Origin: Acetilactobacillus jinshanensis_A
GTDB lineage: Bacteria > Bacillota > Bacilli > Lactobacillales > Lactobacillaceae
Assembly: GCA_043289735.1 (NCBI GenBank)
Contig: CP171343.1
Coordinates: 620,001-684,000, forward strand
Direction: 5' to 3'
Length of the DNA: 64,000 bases
Shown here: positions 18,923 through 28,114 of the stretch, piece after piece
Numbering within the stretch: the stretch's first letter is position 1
Layout of the letters: each line of letters starts with the position of its first letter
Translations under genes and position numbers: made by a program
Notes under the pieces: model-generated
The model's database searches: none
Told to the model about the DNA's origin: nothing
Seen by the model: the letters and a program-made list of their open reading frames with translations, nothing else

Positions 18923-19798
18923 ACGACCGAACCCGTCAATAATACTGCGTATCAATGGTTCCTCTGGGTTTATTTGATTTACTTATTAAGCGTTTATGGC
19001 ATCGGATCACTTAAACGGCGAAAACCATTTGCATTATTATGCCGGTCATTTCGCGCCATTAAATACCGTTTTAGGCTTAATATTAGTTGTTCAAGATTTA
19101 ATCACTGAAAAGCTCCAATTATTACATCTGCCGTTCTTTGTGAGTTTTGCTCAGATCTTGGATCAGATGCGGGAGGACGCTAGATCCTGTGGCAATCGAC
19201 CTTATCATCATTGGGTCTCTGGTTCTTTAGTTTTATTCTCGGAACGTTATTAGGCGTTGTACTAGGCATTATGATGGGCCATTATCGACGGTTTAACTAT
19301 TGGACTTTTCCGTTTTTGAAAGTGATCGGAATTATTCCGCCCGTTGCTTTAATGCCCGTGGTATTAGTTGTTTTTCCAACTAACTACTTAGCTGAGATAT
19401 TTTTAATCGTCTTTGCCGTTTGGTTCCCCGTAGCTTTTATGACGATCAACGGGGTTCAAGGTATCTCTGCTCATTACTTCGAATCAGCCAAAACGTTAGG
19501 CTTTAGCGAAGGCCGAATTATTCGTAAGATTATTATCCCGGGCTCGATGCCGAGTATTTTTAACGGCATGTACACGTCTATGGGTCTATCTTTTACGATG
19601 TTAGTTATCTCGGAAATGATGGGCGCTAAAATCGGCTTAGGCTGGTACATCAACTACGCCAAAAGTGTCGGTAACTATCCTCAGGTTTATGCGGCAATCG
19701 TCATCATGGCCGTTCTGTTTTCCGTCATTTTTGCTAAAATGTCATTATTATCATTAAAAATATTTCGCAACAATTCGTTGATAACCGGGGTCAGCTGA
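18923..19798 (+). pseudogene. SsuC/TauC-type ABC permease, frameshifted
   Basis: The C-terminal two thirds (about 19205-19798) are in one frame, with five membrane segments and the EAA loop ESAKTLGFSEGRIIRKIIIPGSMPSIF that contacts the ATPase. The N-terminus (NTAYQWFLWVYLIYLLSVYGIGS and QILDQMREDAR) is spread over two other frames, with breaks near 18990 and 19190. It belongs with the neighbouring binding protein and ATPase. Its 3' end overlaps the ATPase start by about 60 bases, more than usual, suggesting its natural stop is displaced. Confidence 0.8.
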
Positions 19799-20395
19799 TT
19801 CATGCCTTGCACGATATTAACTTAACCGTTGATTCAGGTGAATTAGTTGCCATTATCGGACCTTCCGGATGTGGCAAAACCACGTTGCTTCGCATCATTT
19901 CTGGATTAGCTAAACCTAAGGCTGGCCACGTAACTTTAAATCAGCAGCCGGTTACTCATCCCGGCGTTAAGATTGGCTATGTGTTTCAGCACGGCAGCTT
20001 GTTTCCATGGGAGACGATCAAAGGAAACATTAGCGCCGGTTTAAAACCGGTTCATCATAACCATTATGATCATGGTTAGTTGATAAATATTTAAGTTAAT
20101 GGGCTTGAGTCGTTTTGCCAACGCTTATCCCAATCAAATTTCAGGCGGGATGGCACAGCGAGCAGCCTTAGCTCGTTCCATCATTATGAAGCCTGAATTA
20201 CTGCTTTTAGATGAACCGATGGGCGCCTTAGACGACTTCACCCGAGCTGATATTCAAGATGTAATTTATCGAATCTGGAACAGATCAAAGATGACCATGA
20301 TCTTAGTTACCCATGACATTAGTGAAGCGGTCGATTTAAGTGACCGAATTGTCGTTATGACGCCGCGTCCGGGTAAAGTATCGGAGGTATCATAA
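19739..20395 (+). pseudogene. SsuB/TauB-type ABC ATPase, frameshifted between Walker A and signature
   Basis: ATG 19739 gives the natural N-terminus (MSLLSLKNISQQFVDNRGQL) ahead of the Walker A motif GPSGCGKTT. The Q-loop is in YVFQHGSLFPWETIKGNI. The first frame stops at 20077-20079. The signature ISGGMAQRAALARS, Walker B LLLLDEPMGALDD and H-loop ILVTHD follow in another frame from about 20099, with some helical-domain sequence lost between. It completes the importer with the two preceding genes. The stop overlaps the next ORF's start (TAATG). Confidence 0.82.
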
Positions 20396-20628
20396 TGACC
20401 AGAACGTTTATGCTCAAGAATAAAAACGAATACAAGCCGGGTCAAATCGTCACGGCCTGGAACAACATGCCCGATAAAAAAGTCCAGGAAAAGTATAAGA
20501 TCGTCAAGTTACTTCATTACAACGCTCAAGATAACCTTGGTGAATTCAAGGTTGAACCGGTTGACGTTAGTAAGGATCCCGGCAATTTAACCGATGGTCA
20601 CGGCCACCCGAGCAAGGGCTTAAGATAA
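20395..20628 (+). CDS. Hypothetical 77-residue protein coupled to the ABC operon
   Basis: The start overlaps the ATPase stop, and GGAGG lies at about 20381-20386. The product is soluble with a SH3-like beta pattern (YKPGQIVTAWNNMPDKKVQEKYKIVKLL) and a C-terminal DGHGHPSKG. The family is not recognised. It is intact, and a terminator follows directly. Confidence 0.55.
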   Translation: MTRTFMLKNKNEYKPGQIVTAWNNMPDKKVQEKYKIVKLLHYNAQDNLGEFKVEPVDVSKDPGNLTDGHGHPSKGLR

Positions 20629-20651
20629 TAAAAAATTAAATTGGATAGAAA

Positions 20652-20689
20652 AAATGACGCTGTTTTTTCAAGTCAACACGTCATTTTTT
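20652..20689 (+). terminator. Intrinsic terminator of the SsuABC-like operon
   Basis: AAATGACG / CGTCATTT with a 19-base loop is followed by six T residues. Confidence 0.75.
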
Positions 20690-20764
20690 AGTGTTGTCGT
20701 AATTATATCGAAGCCTTAATAACTTCGACAGGTGTATTATATCAAGTTGATGGGAGATGTGATT

Positions 20765-21992
20765 ATGTATGAATTACATGAATCAATTGAATTAGAACCC
20801 AAGAGCACTCCCGTTTACGTTCCGCAAACGACTAGAATGCTATGCAGATGATCGCGCTAGGCGGAGCGATTGGCGTCGGCCTCTTCATGGGCTCGTCGTC
20901 GACCATCGACTGGACGGGTCCCTCGGTCTGATTCGATTACGCGATCGCCGGCCTGATCCTGTACCTGATCATGCGGGCGATGGGGGAAATGCTTTACGTG
21001 CACCCTGTGACGGGATCGTTCTCCGAATTCGCCAGTCTGTATATGCACCCGTTCTTCGGGTATCTGACCGCCTGGAGCAACATCTTCGAGTGGGTCATGA
21101 TCGGAATGAGCGAAGTCATCGCGATCGGGAGCTACTGCCATTTCTGGTGGCCCGGCCTGCCGAGGTGGATTCCCGGGGTCTTGGCGGTGCTGTTCCTGTG
21201 CAGCGTTAATCTGATCTCCGTTAAGTCCTACGGTGACTTTGAGTACTGGTTCGCCTTTATTAAGGTCCTGACCATTATCCTGATGATCATCGCCGGCTTC
21301 GGCATGATCGTGTTCGGCTTCGGCAACGGAATGCACCCGATCGGCATCAGCAACCTCTGGCGATACGGCTTCTTCGCCGGCGGTGTTAAAGGCTTTTTCT
21401 TTGCCTTCGCGATCGTGCTGGCCTCTTACCAGGGGATCGAATTCATCGGGATTACCGCCGGCGAGGCTGAAGATCCGAAGCACTCCATCGTGAACGCTAT
21501 TCAGTCGACCATCTGGCGAATCCTGATTTTTTACATCGGCGCCATTTTCGTGATCGTGTGCATTTACCCGTGGAACCGCTTGAACACTCATGGATCGCCG
21601 TTCGTGGAGACTTTCGCTAAACTAGGCATCAGTATTGCGGCGGGGATCATTAACTTCGTGGTCCTAACGGCGGCTCTGTCAGGATGCAACTCGGGGATCT
21701 ACAGCACCAGCCGAATGGCGTACACTTTGGCTAAACGCATGAACTACCACGGCGTCCCGTACGTCGCGGTGATCGCGGTGTCCATCGGGATCTTCGCAAG
21801 ATCTTCGTCATGGTCTACAGCTCCAGTGTGTTACCGGGAATGGTCCCGTGGACCGTTATCTTAATCAGTCAGATGCGGTTCAGAAAAGCAGAGCCGCAGT
21901 CGCTGGTTAACCATCCGTTCAAGATGCCGTTTTCGCCGTACAGTAACTATTTAAGCTTATCTACATCATCAGAAAAGGAAGTAATAGAATGA
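20765..21992 (+). pseudogene. Second AAT-family amino-acid permease, GC-rich, several lesions
   Basis: ATG 20765, after GGGAGATG, opens a short frame MYELHESIELEPK that probably is the native N-terminus. The frame breaks at about 20842, where MQMIALGGAIGVGLFMGSSS begins, identical to the paralogue at 3.3-4.6 kb. An in-frame TGA follows DWTGPSV (about 20928). The long frame 20971-21864 covers most membrane segments. Another break near 21795 precedes VMVYSSSVLPGMVPW, and the C-terminus ends early after HPFKMPFSPYSNY. From about 20860 to 21800 the DNA is visibly richer in G+C, with CTG and GTG favoured over TTA, than any neighbour. Confidence 0.82.
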
Positions 21993-22037
21993 CCATCTCA
22001 GTAGTAAGTGGATTAATTGTCTTAGTCGGGAGTTAAA

Positions 22038-22231
22038 AAGATTTATGGCTATCCTGCTGGGTCCGTTAATTCTCATTCAAGTTCGTCATGAACAAGTGGG
22101 CGCTTTAGCCGCAGCGCCCATGCTAAATTAACCGGTCAGATCGGGATCGCCTTTGGTTCCGCCGGACCGGGAGCCGTGAATATGTTAACGGACTGTATGA
22201 CGCCAAAGAGGATCGAGCCCCGGTGTTGGCA
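22038..22231 (+). pseudogene. Pyruvate oxidase (ThDP enzyme) remnant
   Basis: Pieces read KIYGYPAGSVNS, then VRHEQVGALAAAA, then AKLTGQIGIAFGSAGPGAVNML and GLYDAKEDRAPVLA. These are consecutive N-terminal blocks of pyruvate oxidase, with the conserved Glu of the ThDP-activating site in the HEQVGAL block. They lie in different frames with sequence missing between them. The remnant ends within the ribosome site of the next gene. It would have converted pyruvate, phosphate and oxygen to acetyl phosphate. Confidence 0.7.
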
Positions 22232-22247
22232 GAAAGGAACCGATTCT

Positions 22248-22865
22248 ATGGAATCTAAAATGTTAAAGATCGAAAAACAGCGCCGCAGTATTTACCATTT
22301 GGGCCGCGACGTTAAGTTAAGTAATGATGATATCGTTAATCTAATTAAAAAAGCTATTAAATTAGCCCCGACCCCATTTAATAGTCAGTCCGTTCGGGCG
22401 GTAATCGTAACGGGCAAAGCTCAGGAAAAGCTCTGGGACGTCATCAGCCAATCCGTTCAGGACGCCGTGGGTCAAGATAAGTACCAAAAAGGCTTTGCAC
22501 CCAAGATTCATAGCTTTAAAGCGGCTTATGGAACGGCTTTATTCTACACGGATGTTAACGTCGTTAAGCAGATGGCTAAACAGGTGACTGCATTTCCAGC
22601 CATTACCTTTTCTGAATGGGCTGAACAAGCTCAGGGCAATGCCCAGAGTGCCGTATGGAATGCCTTAGCTGAACAGCACGTTGGTGCCAGTATTCATCAT
22701 TACGCTTCGTTATTAGGCCAGGATGTGGCTAAGAACATCGCTAAACAGTTTAAGATCCCAAGTGACTGGTGGTTGCGAACCGAAATGGTTTTCGGATCAA
22801 TTGAAAAACCGGCTCATCCTAAGACCTTTATCGATGATCAAAAACGATTCAAAGTCTTTAAATAA
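22248..22865 (+). CDS. Nitroreductase-family protein (fungal-type Frm2/Hbn1-like)
   Basis: ATG 22248 has GAAAGGA at the right distance; the longer frame from 22176 only reads the upstream pyruvate oxidase remnant. The 205-residue product has RRSIYHLGRDVKLSNDDI and the FMN-binding block APTPFNSQSVRAVIV near the N-terminus, then WNALAEQHVGASIHHY. These are typical of the small NAD(P)H-dependent flavoprotein subgroup. It likely reduces nitro or quinone compounds as an FMN dimer in the cytosol. It is intact, unlike both neighbours. Confidence 0.82.
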   Translation: MESKMLKIEKQRRSIYHLGRDVKLSNDDIVNLIKKAIKLAPTPFNSQSVRAVIVTGKAQEKLWDVISQSVQDAVGQDKYQKGFAPKIHSFKAAYGTALFYTDVNVVKQMAKQVTAFPAITFSEWAEQAQGNAQSAVWNALAEQHVGASIHHYASLLGQDVAKNIAKQFKIPSDWWLRTEMVFGSIEKPAHPKTFIDDQKRFKVFK

Positions 22866-22923
22866 AAATATTAGGGGCTTCGCAACTTTGATTTAGAATA
22901 GCTCATGGAGAGGGAGGTCAAAC

Positions 22924-23100
22924 ATGTCGAAGAAAGATAATTTATCCGGAGAACGAAATTTCTTAATTGACGTGTCTAAGCAGACGAAGGGCAGCGATGG
23001 CTTCATGCCATCAGGTCATCATCACCACCGTAATTTCTGGTACATTGTGATTGGAATTATCGTGGTAATCGTTTTATTTGTTTTTGGTGAAAACATTTAG
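22924..23100 (+). CDS. Small tail-anchored membrane protein (58 residues)
   Basis: A strong GAGGGAGG precedes ATG 22924. The product has a polar N-terminus (MSKKDNLSGERNFLIDV), a HHHH stretch near residue 32 and one C-terminal hydrophobic helix, YIVIGIIVVIVLFVFG. The family is not recognised. It appears intact. Confidence 0.6.
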   Translation: MSKKDNLSGERNFLIDVSKQTKGSDGFMPSGHHHHRNFWYIVIGIIVVIVLFVFGENI

Positions 23101-23199
23101 GCTAGTCATCAGTCGAATAATCCCAGCCGGTTCATCATACGCGTGCTAAAAAGTTAGCTCAAAAGATTTAATTAAAATAATCCCGATAAAGAGGACTTA

Positions 23200-23665
23200 T
23201 CATAATTAGTCATGGTTACAGCGCTACGATGGAATCCACTTTTCGATATGTCTATCCATTGATTAGTCGTGGATTTATAGTCTGTTTGTTTGACTTCGGC
23301 GGTTATGGATCTAGCCGTAGTCGGAATTTTGATGAGCTAGATGCCAGTGTCCTAACTGAAAAATCTTAATGGGATGTTCGCAGGGAGGTCTAGTCTCATC
23401 TTTAGTAGCTAATGATTATCCTAAAAGAGTTAGTAAATTAATTCTATTTTATCCCGGCTTTAGTATTCCTGATAATTTAAAGAGTGGTCACCCTATTCTA
23501 AGCTACGATCACGTCAGAATCGGAGCGCGCTATGTAGTAGATGCTCAAAAATTAGAGCCCTGGAAGCAAATTAAGCATTATCATGGCCCGGTTCTAATTT
23601 GTCACGGAACCGCAGATCGTTTAGTTAACTTTAAATATTCTCACATGATCGCAAAGATTATTTCA
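23200..23665 (+). pseudogene. Alpha/beta hydrolase, internally deleted and truncated
   Basis: The first block IISHGYSATMESTFRYVYPL...FDFGGYGSSRS contains the oxyanion-side HG motif. A gap removes the segment before the nucleophile elbow GCSQGG (about 23371). PVLICHGTADRLVNFKYS then supplies the acid-residue loop. The catalytic His and C-terminal helix are absent, because the frame runs directly into the small membrane protein at 23666. It resembles feruloyl/cinnamoyl esterase-type serine hydrolases. Confidence 0.75.
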
Positions 23666-23815
23666 ATGGAATTGATTTGGCTGATTATCTTTATCGTTTT
23701 ATTTAGTATGATTCACGCTTGGCGAAAGGACAGTAACCCGCAACGTGTGATCGTCTTTTTGATGTCCGAGATTGTGGGCGCTATTATCGTTTCGTATCCA
23801 TTATGGGTCGATTGA
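23666..23815 (+). CDS. Possible small membrane protein (49 residues)
   Basis: An ATG inside the frame that continues from the hydrolase remnant starts MELIWLIIFIVLFSMIHAWR, followed by a second hydrophobic stretch SEIVGAIIVSYPLWVD. The two-helix layout suggests an independent small gene whose upstream part was replaced by the hydrolase fragment. No good ribosome site is visible. Confidence 0.4.
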   Translation: MELIWLIIFIVLFSMIHAWRKDSNPQRVIVFLMSEIVGAIIVSYPLWVD

Positions 23816-23888
23816 TGTAAGTGAACGTCTTTCTTCTGAGACCTTTAGTGGTCGAATCTATTAAAAGTTTGAGAAGGAGGAAATGCTT

Positions 23889-24035
23889 ATGTCCATGAGT
23901 GTTTTAGCATTTTTAATTATTGGTATTACGCTGCCGATTAGTTATGGCTTGGTTAAAGGCATCAGCTTTGCGTATGAAGCTAAGGATGCTAAAGTTCAAG
24001 CTTTAGACAAAGCAGCCAAGAAGGCCAATAATTAA
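23889..24035 (+). CDS. Small membrane protein (48 residues)
   Basis: AAGGAGG ends at 23880, giving proper spacing to ATG 23889 rather than to ATG 23883. The product has one N-terminal hydrophobic helix (SVLAFLIIGITLPISYGLV) followed by an amphipathic tail rich in Ala and Lys. The family is not recognised. Confidence 0.5.
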   Translation: MSMSVLAFLIIGITLPISYGLVKGISFAYEAKDAKVQALDKAAKKANN

Positions 24036-24272
24036 ATTTCTTAAACCTTTGGTAAATCGAATGTTACTTGTATGCGAAATAACGAACAATTAAGCCAATA
24101 ATGATTAAGTTAAATTAGCAAAACACACTGCAGGAGATGTAATTGAAAGGTTAGTGCCTAGACGTAAGGCATTGATAGATTACATTATCTAACGGCGATG
24201 GCTTTTGTTGTTGACTTATCACAATTCTATTTCCACCGAATATTAATTAGAAATTATGCCGTCAAAGTTAGA

Positions 24273-24310
24273 AAAAACTTCGTTAGGTTTATTCCTAACG
24301 AGCTTTTTTT
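24273..24310. terminator. Bidirectional terminator
   Basis: CGTTAGG-TTTATT-CCTAACG is flanked by AAAAAACTT on the left and GCTTTTTTT on the right. It can end transcripts from either side, most usefully the glcU gene arriving on the minus strand. Confidence 0.75.
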
Positions 24311-24330
24311 GTATCTCATTTGAATTTTAA

Positions 24331-25192
24331 TTAACGTAAGAAACTAGTCATCACGCCACCGACTACGATTACGGCGACCCCACTAAACGTATAAGCTAAA
24401 GTCTTGCCACGTTTCCGTTCGTGGAGAATAGTTAGTCCGCAGAAGGTCGAGATGACCGGGGTCATTTGCGAAAGGGTGAAGGCGGTCGAGACACTTGATA
24501 GCATCATCGCGGTGAGGTAGAAAAAGGTCCCTAAGCTGGAATTAAAGCCTTCAAAAATGTTCTTGAAGGTGGCTTTATTAAAGAAGACGTTTAGATGACG
24601 ATCTTTCTTGGACAATAACGCTAAAATAACGGCGCCGATGAACATCCCGACCGTTTGGGATGGAAAGGTAACCCAGCCTTGCGAATCGGGAATTCGCGGA
24701 AAAGTGGAACAGATGGTGTAACCAATCCCGGCGCCCAGGATTAACTTCATAACGTCAGCAGCGTACTGTTTCTTTCTTTTTGCCACCACGGGTGCTGATG
24801 AAGACCCCTAAGATGATTAAAGCCACGGCTGAGAAACCGATGATCTTTTCTAGAGAACTGGACCAGCTGCCGAAGAACAGAACGCCCACGATATTGACAC
24901 CGACTAACTGAACGCCGGAATTAATGGGACTGGTGGTTGACACGCTAAGTCGGTTATAGGCGTGATACTGAGCTAGTTGACCGACTGACCAACAGGCGCC
25001 ACCGATGCAGCACCAGAAGAAATCGGTGAGGGTAATGTGTGGTCGCATGATCAGAAAGATTAGCAGACCGATGATTAAACCGCCATAAGTGGTTCCTAAA
25101 AGCTGCTGAATGGGTTTACCACCTAAATAGTGGACCCAGACGGGTGTAAAGCCCCACAACAGAGCTGGTAATAACGTAATTAGCAATGTCAA
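24331..25192 (-). pseudogene. glcU: GlcU/RhaT-family glucose uptake permease, one frameshift
   Basis: The N-terminal frame (25192 to 24755) starts MTLLITLLPALLWGFTPVWVHYLGGKPIQQ and has GGACWSVGQLAQYHAYNRLSVS. The C-terminal frame (24789 to 24331) has FPRIPDSQGWVTFPSQTVGM and STAFTLSQMTPVISTFCGL. Together they form the ten-segment GRP sugar uptake fold that imports non-phosphorylated glucose with protons. The break lies near 24770, at the Lys/Arg-rich loop in the middle. A second, more damaged copy lies at 59.9-60.8 kb. Confidence 0.85.
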
Positions 25193-25227
25193 AGTAGAAT
25201 GACCTCTTTAATGATTATTTAAAATTA

Positions 25228-25719
25228 ATGAAATCAAAGCAACCGTACTCGGTCGTTTTTACTAAGATGCCGGCCTACCACCTCTGCTGGTCGTATAACC
25301 GTTGTGACCCGTTAGATCATAAGGATCGTCGCCGAATTTTGGATCAAATCTTCGGTAAGGGCGCCCACGTCGGGGTTAACCCGCCGTTTCACTGTGATTA
25401 CGGCTTTAATATTCATTTAAAAGGCGGACGTTCTTTAACTTACGGTGACGTGATTTTAGATACTTCGCCGGTCACTATCGGTGCGGGAGCCATGATTGCA
25501 CCGCACGTATGTATGGCTTGTGCAGGTCACCCCATCAACTATTTACAACGTCGTCAAGGGATCATGACTAGCGCTCCGATCACGATCGGTAGTCAGGTCT
25601 GGATCGGTGCTAACGTCTTCATTGAAGGCGGCGTAACCATCGGTGATCATTCGGTGATCGGGGCCGGAAGTACCGTAACTAAAGATATTCCTGCTGACGT
25701 AGTGGCTTTTGGATATTGA
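25228..25719 (+). CDS. Maltose/galactoside O-acetyltransferase (left-handed beta helix), truncated ends
   Basis: PPFHCDYGFNIHLKGG and the hexapeptide repeats APITIGSQVWIGANVFIEGGVTIGDHSVIGAGS identify the NodL/LacA/Maa family, which acetylates sugars from acetyl-CoA in the cytosol. The catalytic His lies in the loop CAGHPIN. The first 20 residues do not match the family's Met-x-x-Gly start and may come from another frame. The end VVAFGY stops where a relative at 36.6 kb reads VVAFGSPCKARR, so the CoA-contacting tail is lost. Confidence 0.75.
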   Translation: MKSKQPYSVVFTKMPAYHLCWSYNRCDPLDHKDRRRILDQIFGKGAHVGVNPPFHCDYGFNIHLKGGRSLTYGDVILDTSPVTIGAGAMIAPHVCMACAGHPINYLQRRQGIMTSAPITIGSQVWIGANVFIEGGVTIGDHSVIGAGSTVTKDIPADVVAFGY

Positions 25720-25779
25720 CTTACTTAAATATAGTAATAATATAGAAAGTGAAGATTGAAGTATATTCTAAAGAAAGGT

Positions 25780-25881
25780 ATGAAATTGATCATGATTAGT
25801 TTAACGAATTGTTGCTGTTGTTTAATTAGCGCTAACGCTAGTCATGATCAACCTGCTTATAAATCATCGCTAATTAATTAA
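25780..25881 (+). CDS. Cys-run small ORF upstream of the binding-protein gene
   Basis: AAAGAAAGG precedes ATG 25780. The 33-residue product has four successive Cys codons (25810-25821, residues 11-14) in a hydrophobic stretch followed by LISANASHDQ. It could be a leader peptide that senses cysteine supply, or a decayed signal peptide. It ends with TAA at 25879-25881, in the same frame as the downstream binding protein. A 14-bp stem with one G-U pair (25786-25799 with 25838-25851) encloses the Cys codons. Confidence 0.4.
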   Translation: MKLIMISLTNCCCCLISANASHDQPAYKSSLIN

Positions 25882-26658
25882 CAGTTAATTAAGATAAAAA
25901 TCAGTACAGGTGCTATTTTAACAGCTTGTGGCGCCAAAAATACGGCTAAATCCGAACTAGTGCATCCGCATTATTTAACGATCGGGATGTCGGCCCAAAC
26001 GTATCCATACGCGGGTCGAACGTCATCGGGTCATTTAACAGGCTTTGAAGTTGATCTAAGTAAAGACATCGCTCATCAAATGCATTTAAAGCCTAAATTC
26101 GTGGTCACCAAATGGGCTGGATTAATATCGGGACTAGGCACCGATAAATACGATGCGGTCTTTAATAACATCTCCGTAACTAACCAGCGTAAGAAAAATT
26201 TCCGGTTTGCCACGCCCTATATGTATTCATACACCGATATCGTCGAGCCTAACACTGAGCACGTTACTAATTTAAAGCAGCTGCGCGGCAAAAAGGTTGC
26301 TGACCAAGGTGGTACCGATTATTCTTTGATCGCTCAAAAGTGGCACGCTAAGCTATTGCCCGTCGAGGGTGATGAGATAATACCTTATCTGCACGAAGGC
26401 CGTGCTAAAGCGACGATTGCGTCAGTACCTAATTGGTATGGCGATAAAAAGGCTCATCAAACTAGCGGTTTAAAGATGATAAAAGTTCCAACCAGCGAAC
26501 AAAAGCCTAATTCAGTAGCACCGTTATTAAACAAAAAGTCTCCGAAATTACAAAAGAAGATTGATAAAGCAATTAAAGAGTTAAGAAAGGATGGTACATT
26601 AAAGAGATTATCTATCAAGTACTTTGGTCATAAAACCGTGGCCGTGGTAAAAGGCTAA
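25882..26658 (+). pseudogene. Amino-acid (cystine-type) ABC substrate-binding lipoprotein without clear start
   Basis: The frame has a lipobox-like start (STGAILTACGAKNTAKS). It continues with a family-3 solute-binding domain: LTGFEVDLSKDIAHQMHLKPKFV, KYDAVFNNISVTNQRKKNFRFATPYMYS, and KKVADQGGTDYSLI. It most resembles cystine/polar amino-acid receptors. No ATG lies before the lipobox in this frame. The first usable codon after the upstream TAA (25879-25881) is not a normal start, so the start is lost or recoded. No cognate permease or ATPase follows, so this is an orphan receptor. Confidence 0.72.
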
Positions 26659-26668
26659 ATCTTCAAAT

Positions 26669-27330
26669 TCATAATGGCCCGTTAACTTCCGACATCAGTT
26701 CTCCGTCGGTCACGAAGTAAATTCGGTTGGTTTGCGGGTCGTAACTAATGTTCTGCATAATCATCCCGGGTGCGTGTTTAATGCCTTGAACCATGTGAAA
26801 TTGGACCCGGTTAGGACCGATTTTCCCCTTATAAAGTTTGATGCTACCGGCGTTGGCACCGCCACGAGGGTTAAACGTTCGGGTACAGGTGTAGGCATTG
26901 CCGTGTTTATCAAATGTCAAGACGTCGCCCATGGGGTAGGGATACATGGAAAAGTTGATTTGTTTAACCGGATTAAGGGTGTGCGTCCCGATTTCTTGAA
27001 TACTGGTTTGGTTAGCGGCTCCCTGTTCATTGGTTAACATCCATAGTTGATGCGTCTTGGGATTGTAAGCAAGTCCCTGGCCATGGCCACCGCGAAAAAC
27101 GGGTCCGGCCGTAAAGTTAGTAAATTGAAAGTGATGACGCCTGACGGAAGATGATAACGAGTAATCTGAATTTCGCCCCGATTGTCGACTCGGTGAGTAA
27201 CGTAGAGCATCCCGTGGTTAGTGATCGCGATACTCTGCGGATTGTGTTCACTGTCGAGGTTTTGCAAGCGGGCGTACGGTTTGAAGTTCATGCGTTGATT
27301 GCCGCCGGCAAATGGTGTTGATTGATGATT
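26669..27330 (-). pseudogene. Secreted propeller-like hypothetical protein, frameshifted
   Basis: The frame around 27330-27140 has YARLQNLDSEHNPQSIAITNHGMLYVTHRVD. After a break near 27120 the text continues GGHGQGLAYNPKTHQLWMLTNEQG and then, to 26669, GDVLTFDKHGNAYTCTRTF and MIMQNISYDPQTNRIYFVTDGE. Repeated strands of this pattern suggest a beta-propeller. No signal peptide remains; the upstream sequence ends at a terminator. The family is not named with certainty. Confidence 0.5.
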
Positions 27331-27340
27331 ATGAGTAACA

Positions 27341-27366
27341 AAAAAGACTCCGAATACCGGAGCCTT
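27341..27366 (-). terminator. Intrinsic terminator of the sirtuin gene
   Basis: On the minus strand GGCTCCG-GTATT-CGGAGTC is followed by TTTTTT. Confidence 0.8.
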
Positions 27367-27388
27367 AATTTAATTAGTTGTTAATAGA

Positions 27389-28114
27389 TTAAACGTGAAG
27401 TTCACTAAAGAACTTAGTGGCGTCCATTTGTAGCATCTTAAATTTCGGAACGAAGGGGATCTGGTTGATCTTCTGTTCGTTGATCACCAAGACCGGTGCG
27501 CTCGGGCTCTTGTATTGATTTAACATGTTGAACGGAGCCACGGCCATGGCGGTACCCACGACGACGACTAGGTCACTTTCCCGCATCATCTGAAGGGCGC
27601 GGATAATGTTACTGTACTTCATGCCTTCACCGTAAAGAACCAGGTCCGGACGAATTTGACCGCCGTCGGCCTGATGAATCGGACTCTTTAGGTATTGATG
27701 CCAGTCGACCGGCTTACCGCACTTTAGGCAGTGACACTGGTAAATATTGCCGTGAAATTCGACTAAGCGATCTTTTTTAGCGTGGGCTTTATTATAAAGA
27801 TTATCCACGTTCTGGGTGATGATGCTGGCGCGGCCTTCCTGGGTTAATTTAGCCTGGGCTTTATGAATGGCGTTGGGCTTAGCATCCGGATAGTACATCT
27901 TAGCCTTCATGAAGCGGTAAAAAGTCTTGGGATGGTTCATTAAGCAGTCGTGGCTTAAATACCATTCAGCCGGCTTATTATTGGCTTTGTTCTGGGTATA
28001 GAGGCCACCTTTGGAACGGTAGTCCGGAATTCCGGAAGCGGTGGAGACACCGGCACCGGTCAAGAAGACGATGTGCTTAGATTTATCAAATAATTGCTGA
28101 ATTTTTGGATCCAT
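27389..28114 (-). CDS. Sir2-family NAD-dependent protein deacylase
   Basis: Motifs in order: the NAD loop FLTGAGVSTASGIPDYRS (about residues 16-33), IITQNVDNL (about 97-105), the catalytic His in VEFHGNIY (about 120), and VVVGTAMAV. It removes acyl groups from lysines using NAD. Only one Cys pair is clear (CLKC); the second zinc pair is replaced by HQADGG, as in other lactobacillar members. ATG at 28112-28114 after AAGGT is preferred to the upstream in-frame start at 28177, which adds a non-conserved extension. The protein is intact; a broken paralogue lies at 31.1-31.8 kb. Confidence 0.87.
   Translation of the reverse strand: MDPKIQQLFDKSKHIVFLTGAGVSTASGIPDYRSKGGLYTQNKANNKPAEWYLSHDCLMNHPKTFYRFMKAKMYYPDAKPNAIHKAQAKLTQEGRASIITQNVDNLYNKAHAKKDRLVEFHGNIYQCHCLKCGKPVDWHQYLKSPIHQADGGQIRPDLVLYGEGMKYSNIIRALQMMRESDLVVVVGTAMAVAPFNMLNQYKSPSAPVLVINEQKINQIPFVPKFKMLQMDATKFFSELHV

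Noticed and set aside
20857..21591. Long open frame on the minus strand
   Set aside because: It lies antisense to the GC-rich permease, has low-complexity Asp/His/Gly-rich text and no ribosome site. It is a shadow of high GC content.
27389..28114. Sirtuin with a lost zinc pair as an abnormality
   Set aside because: Lactobacillar Sir2 proteins of this subgroup commonly have HxADGG where others have the second Cys pair, and both copies in this window do.
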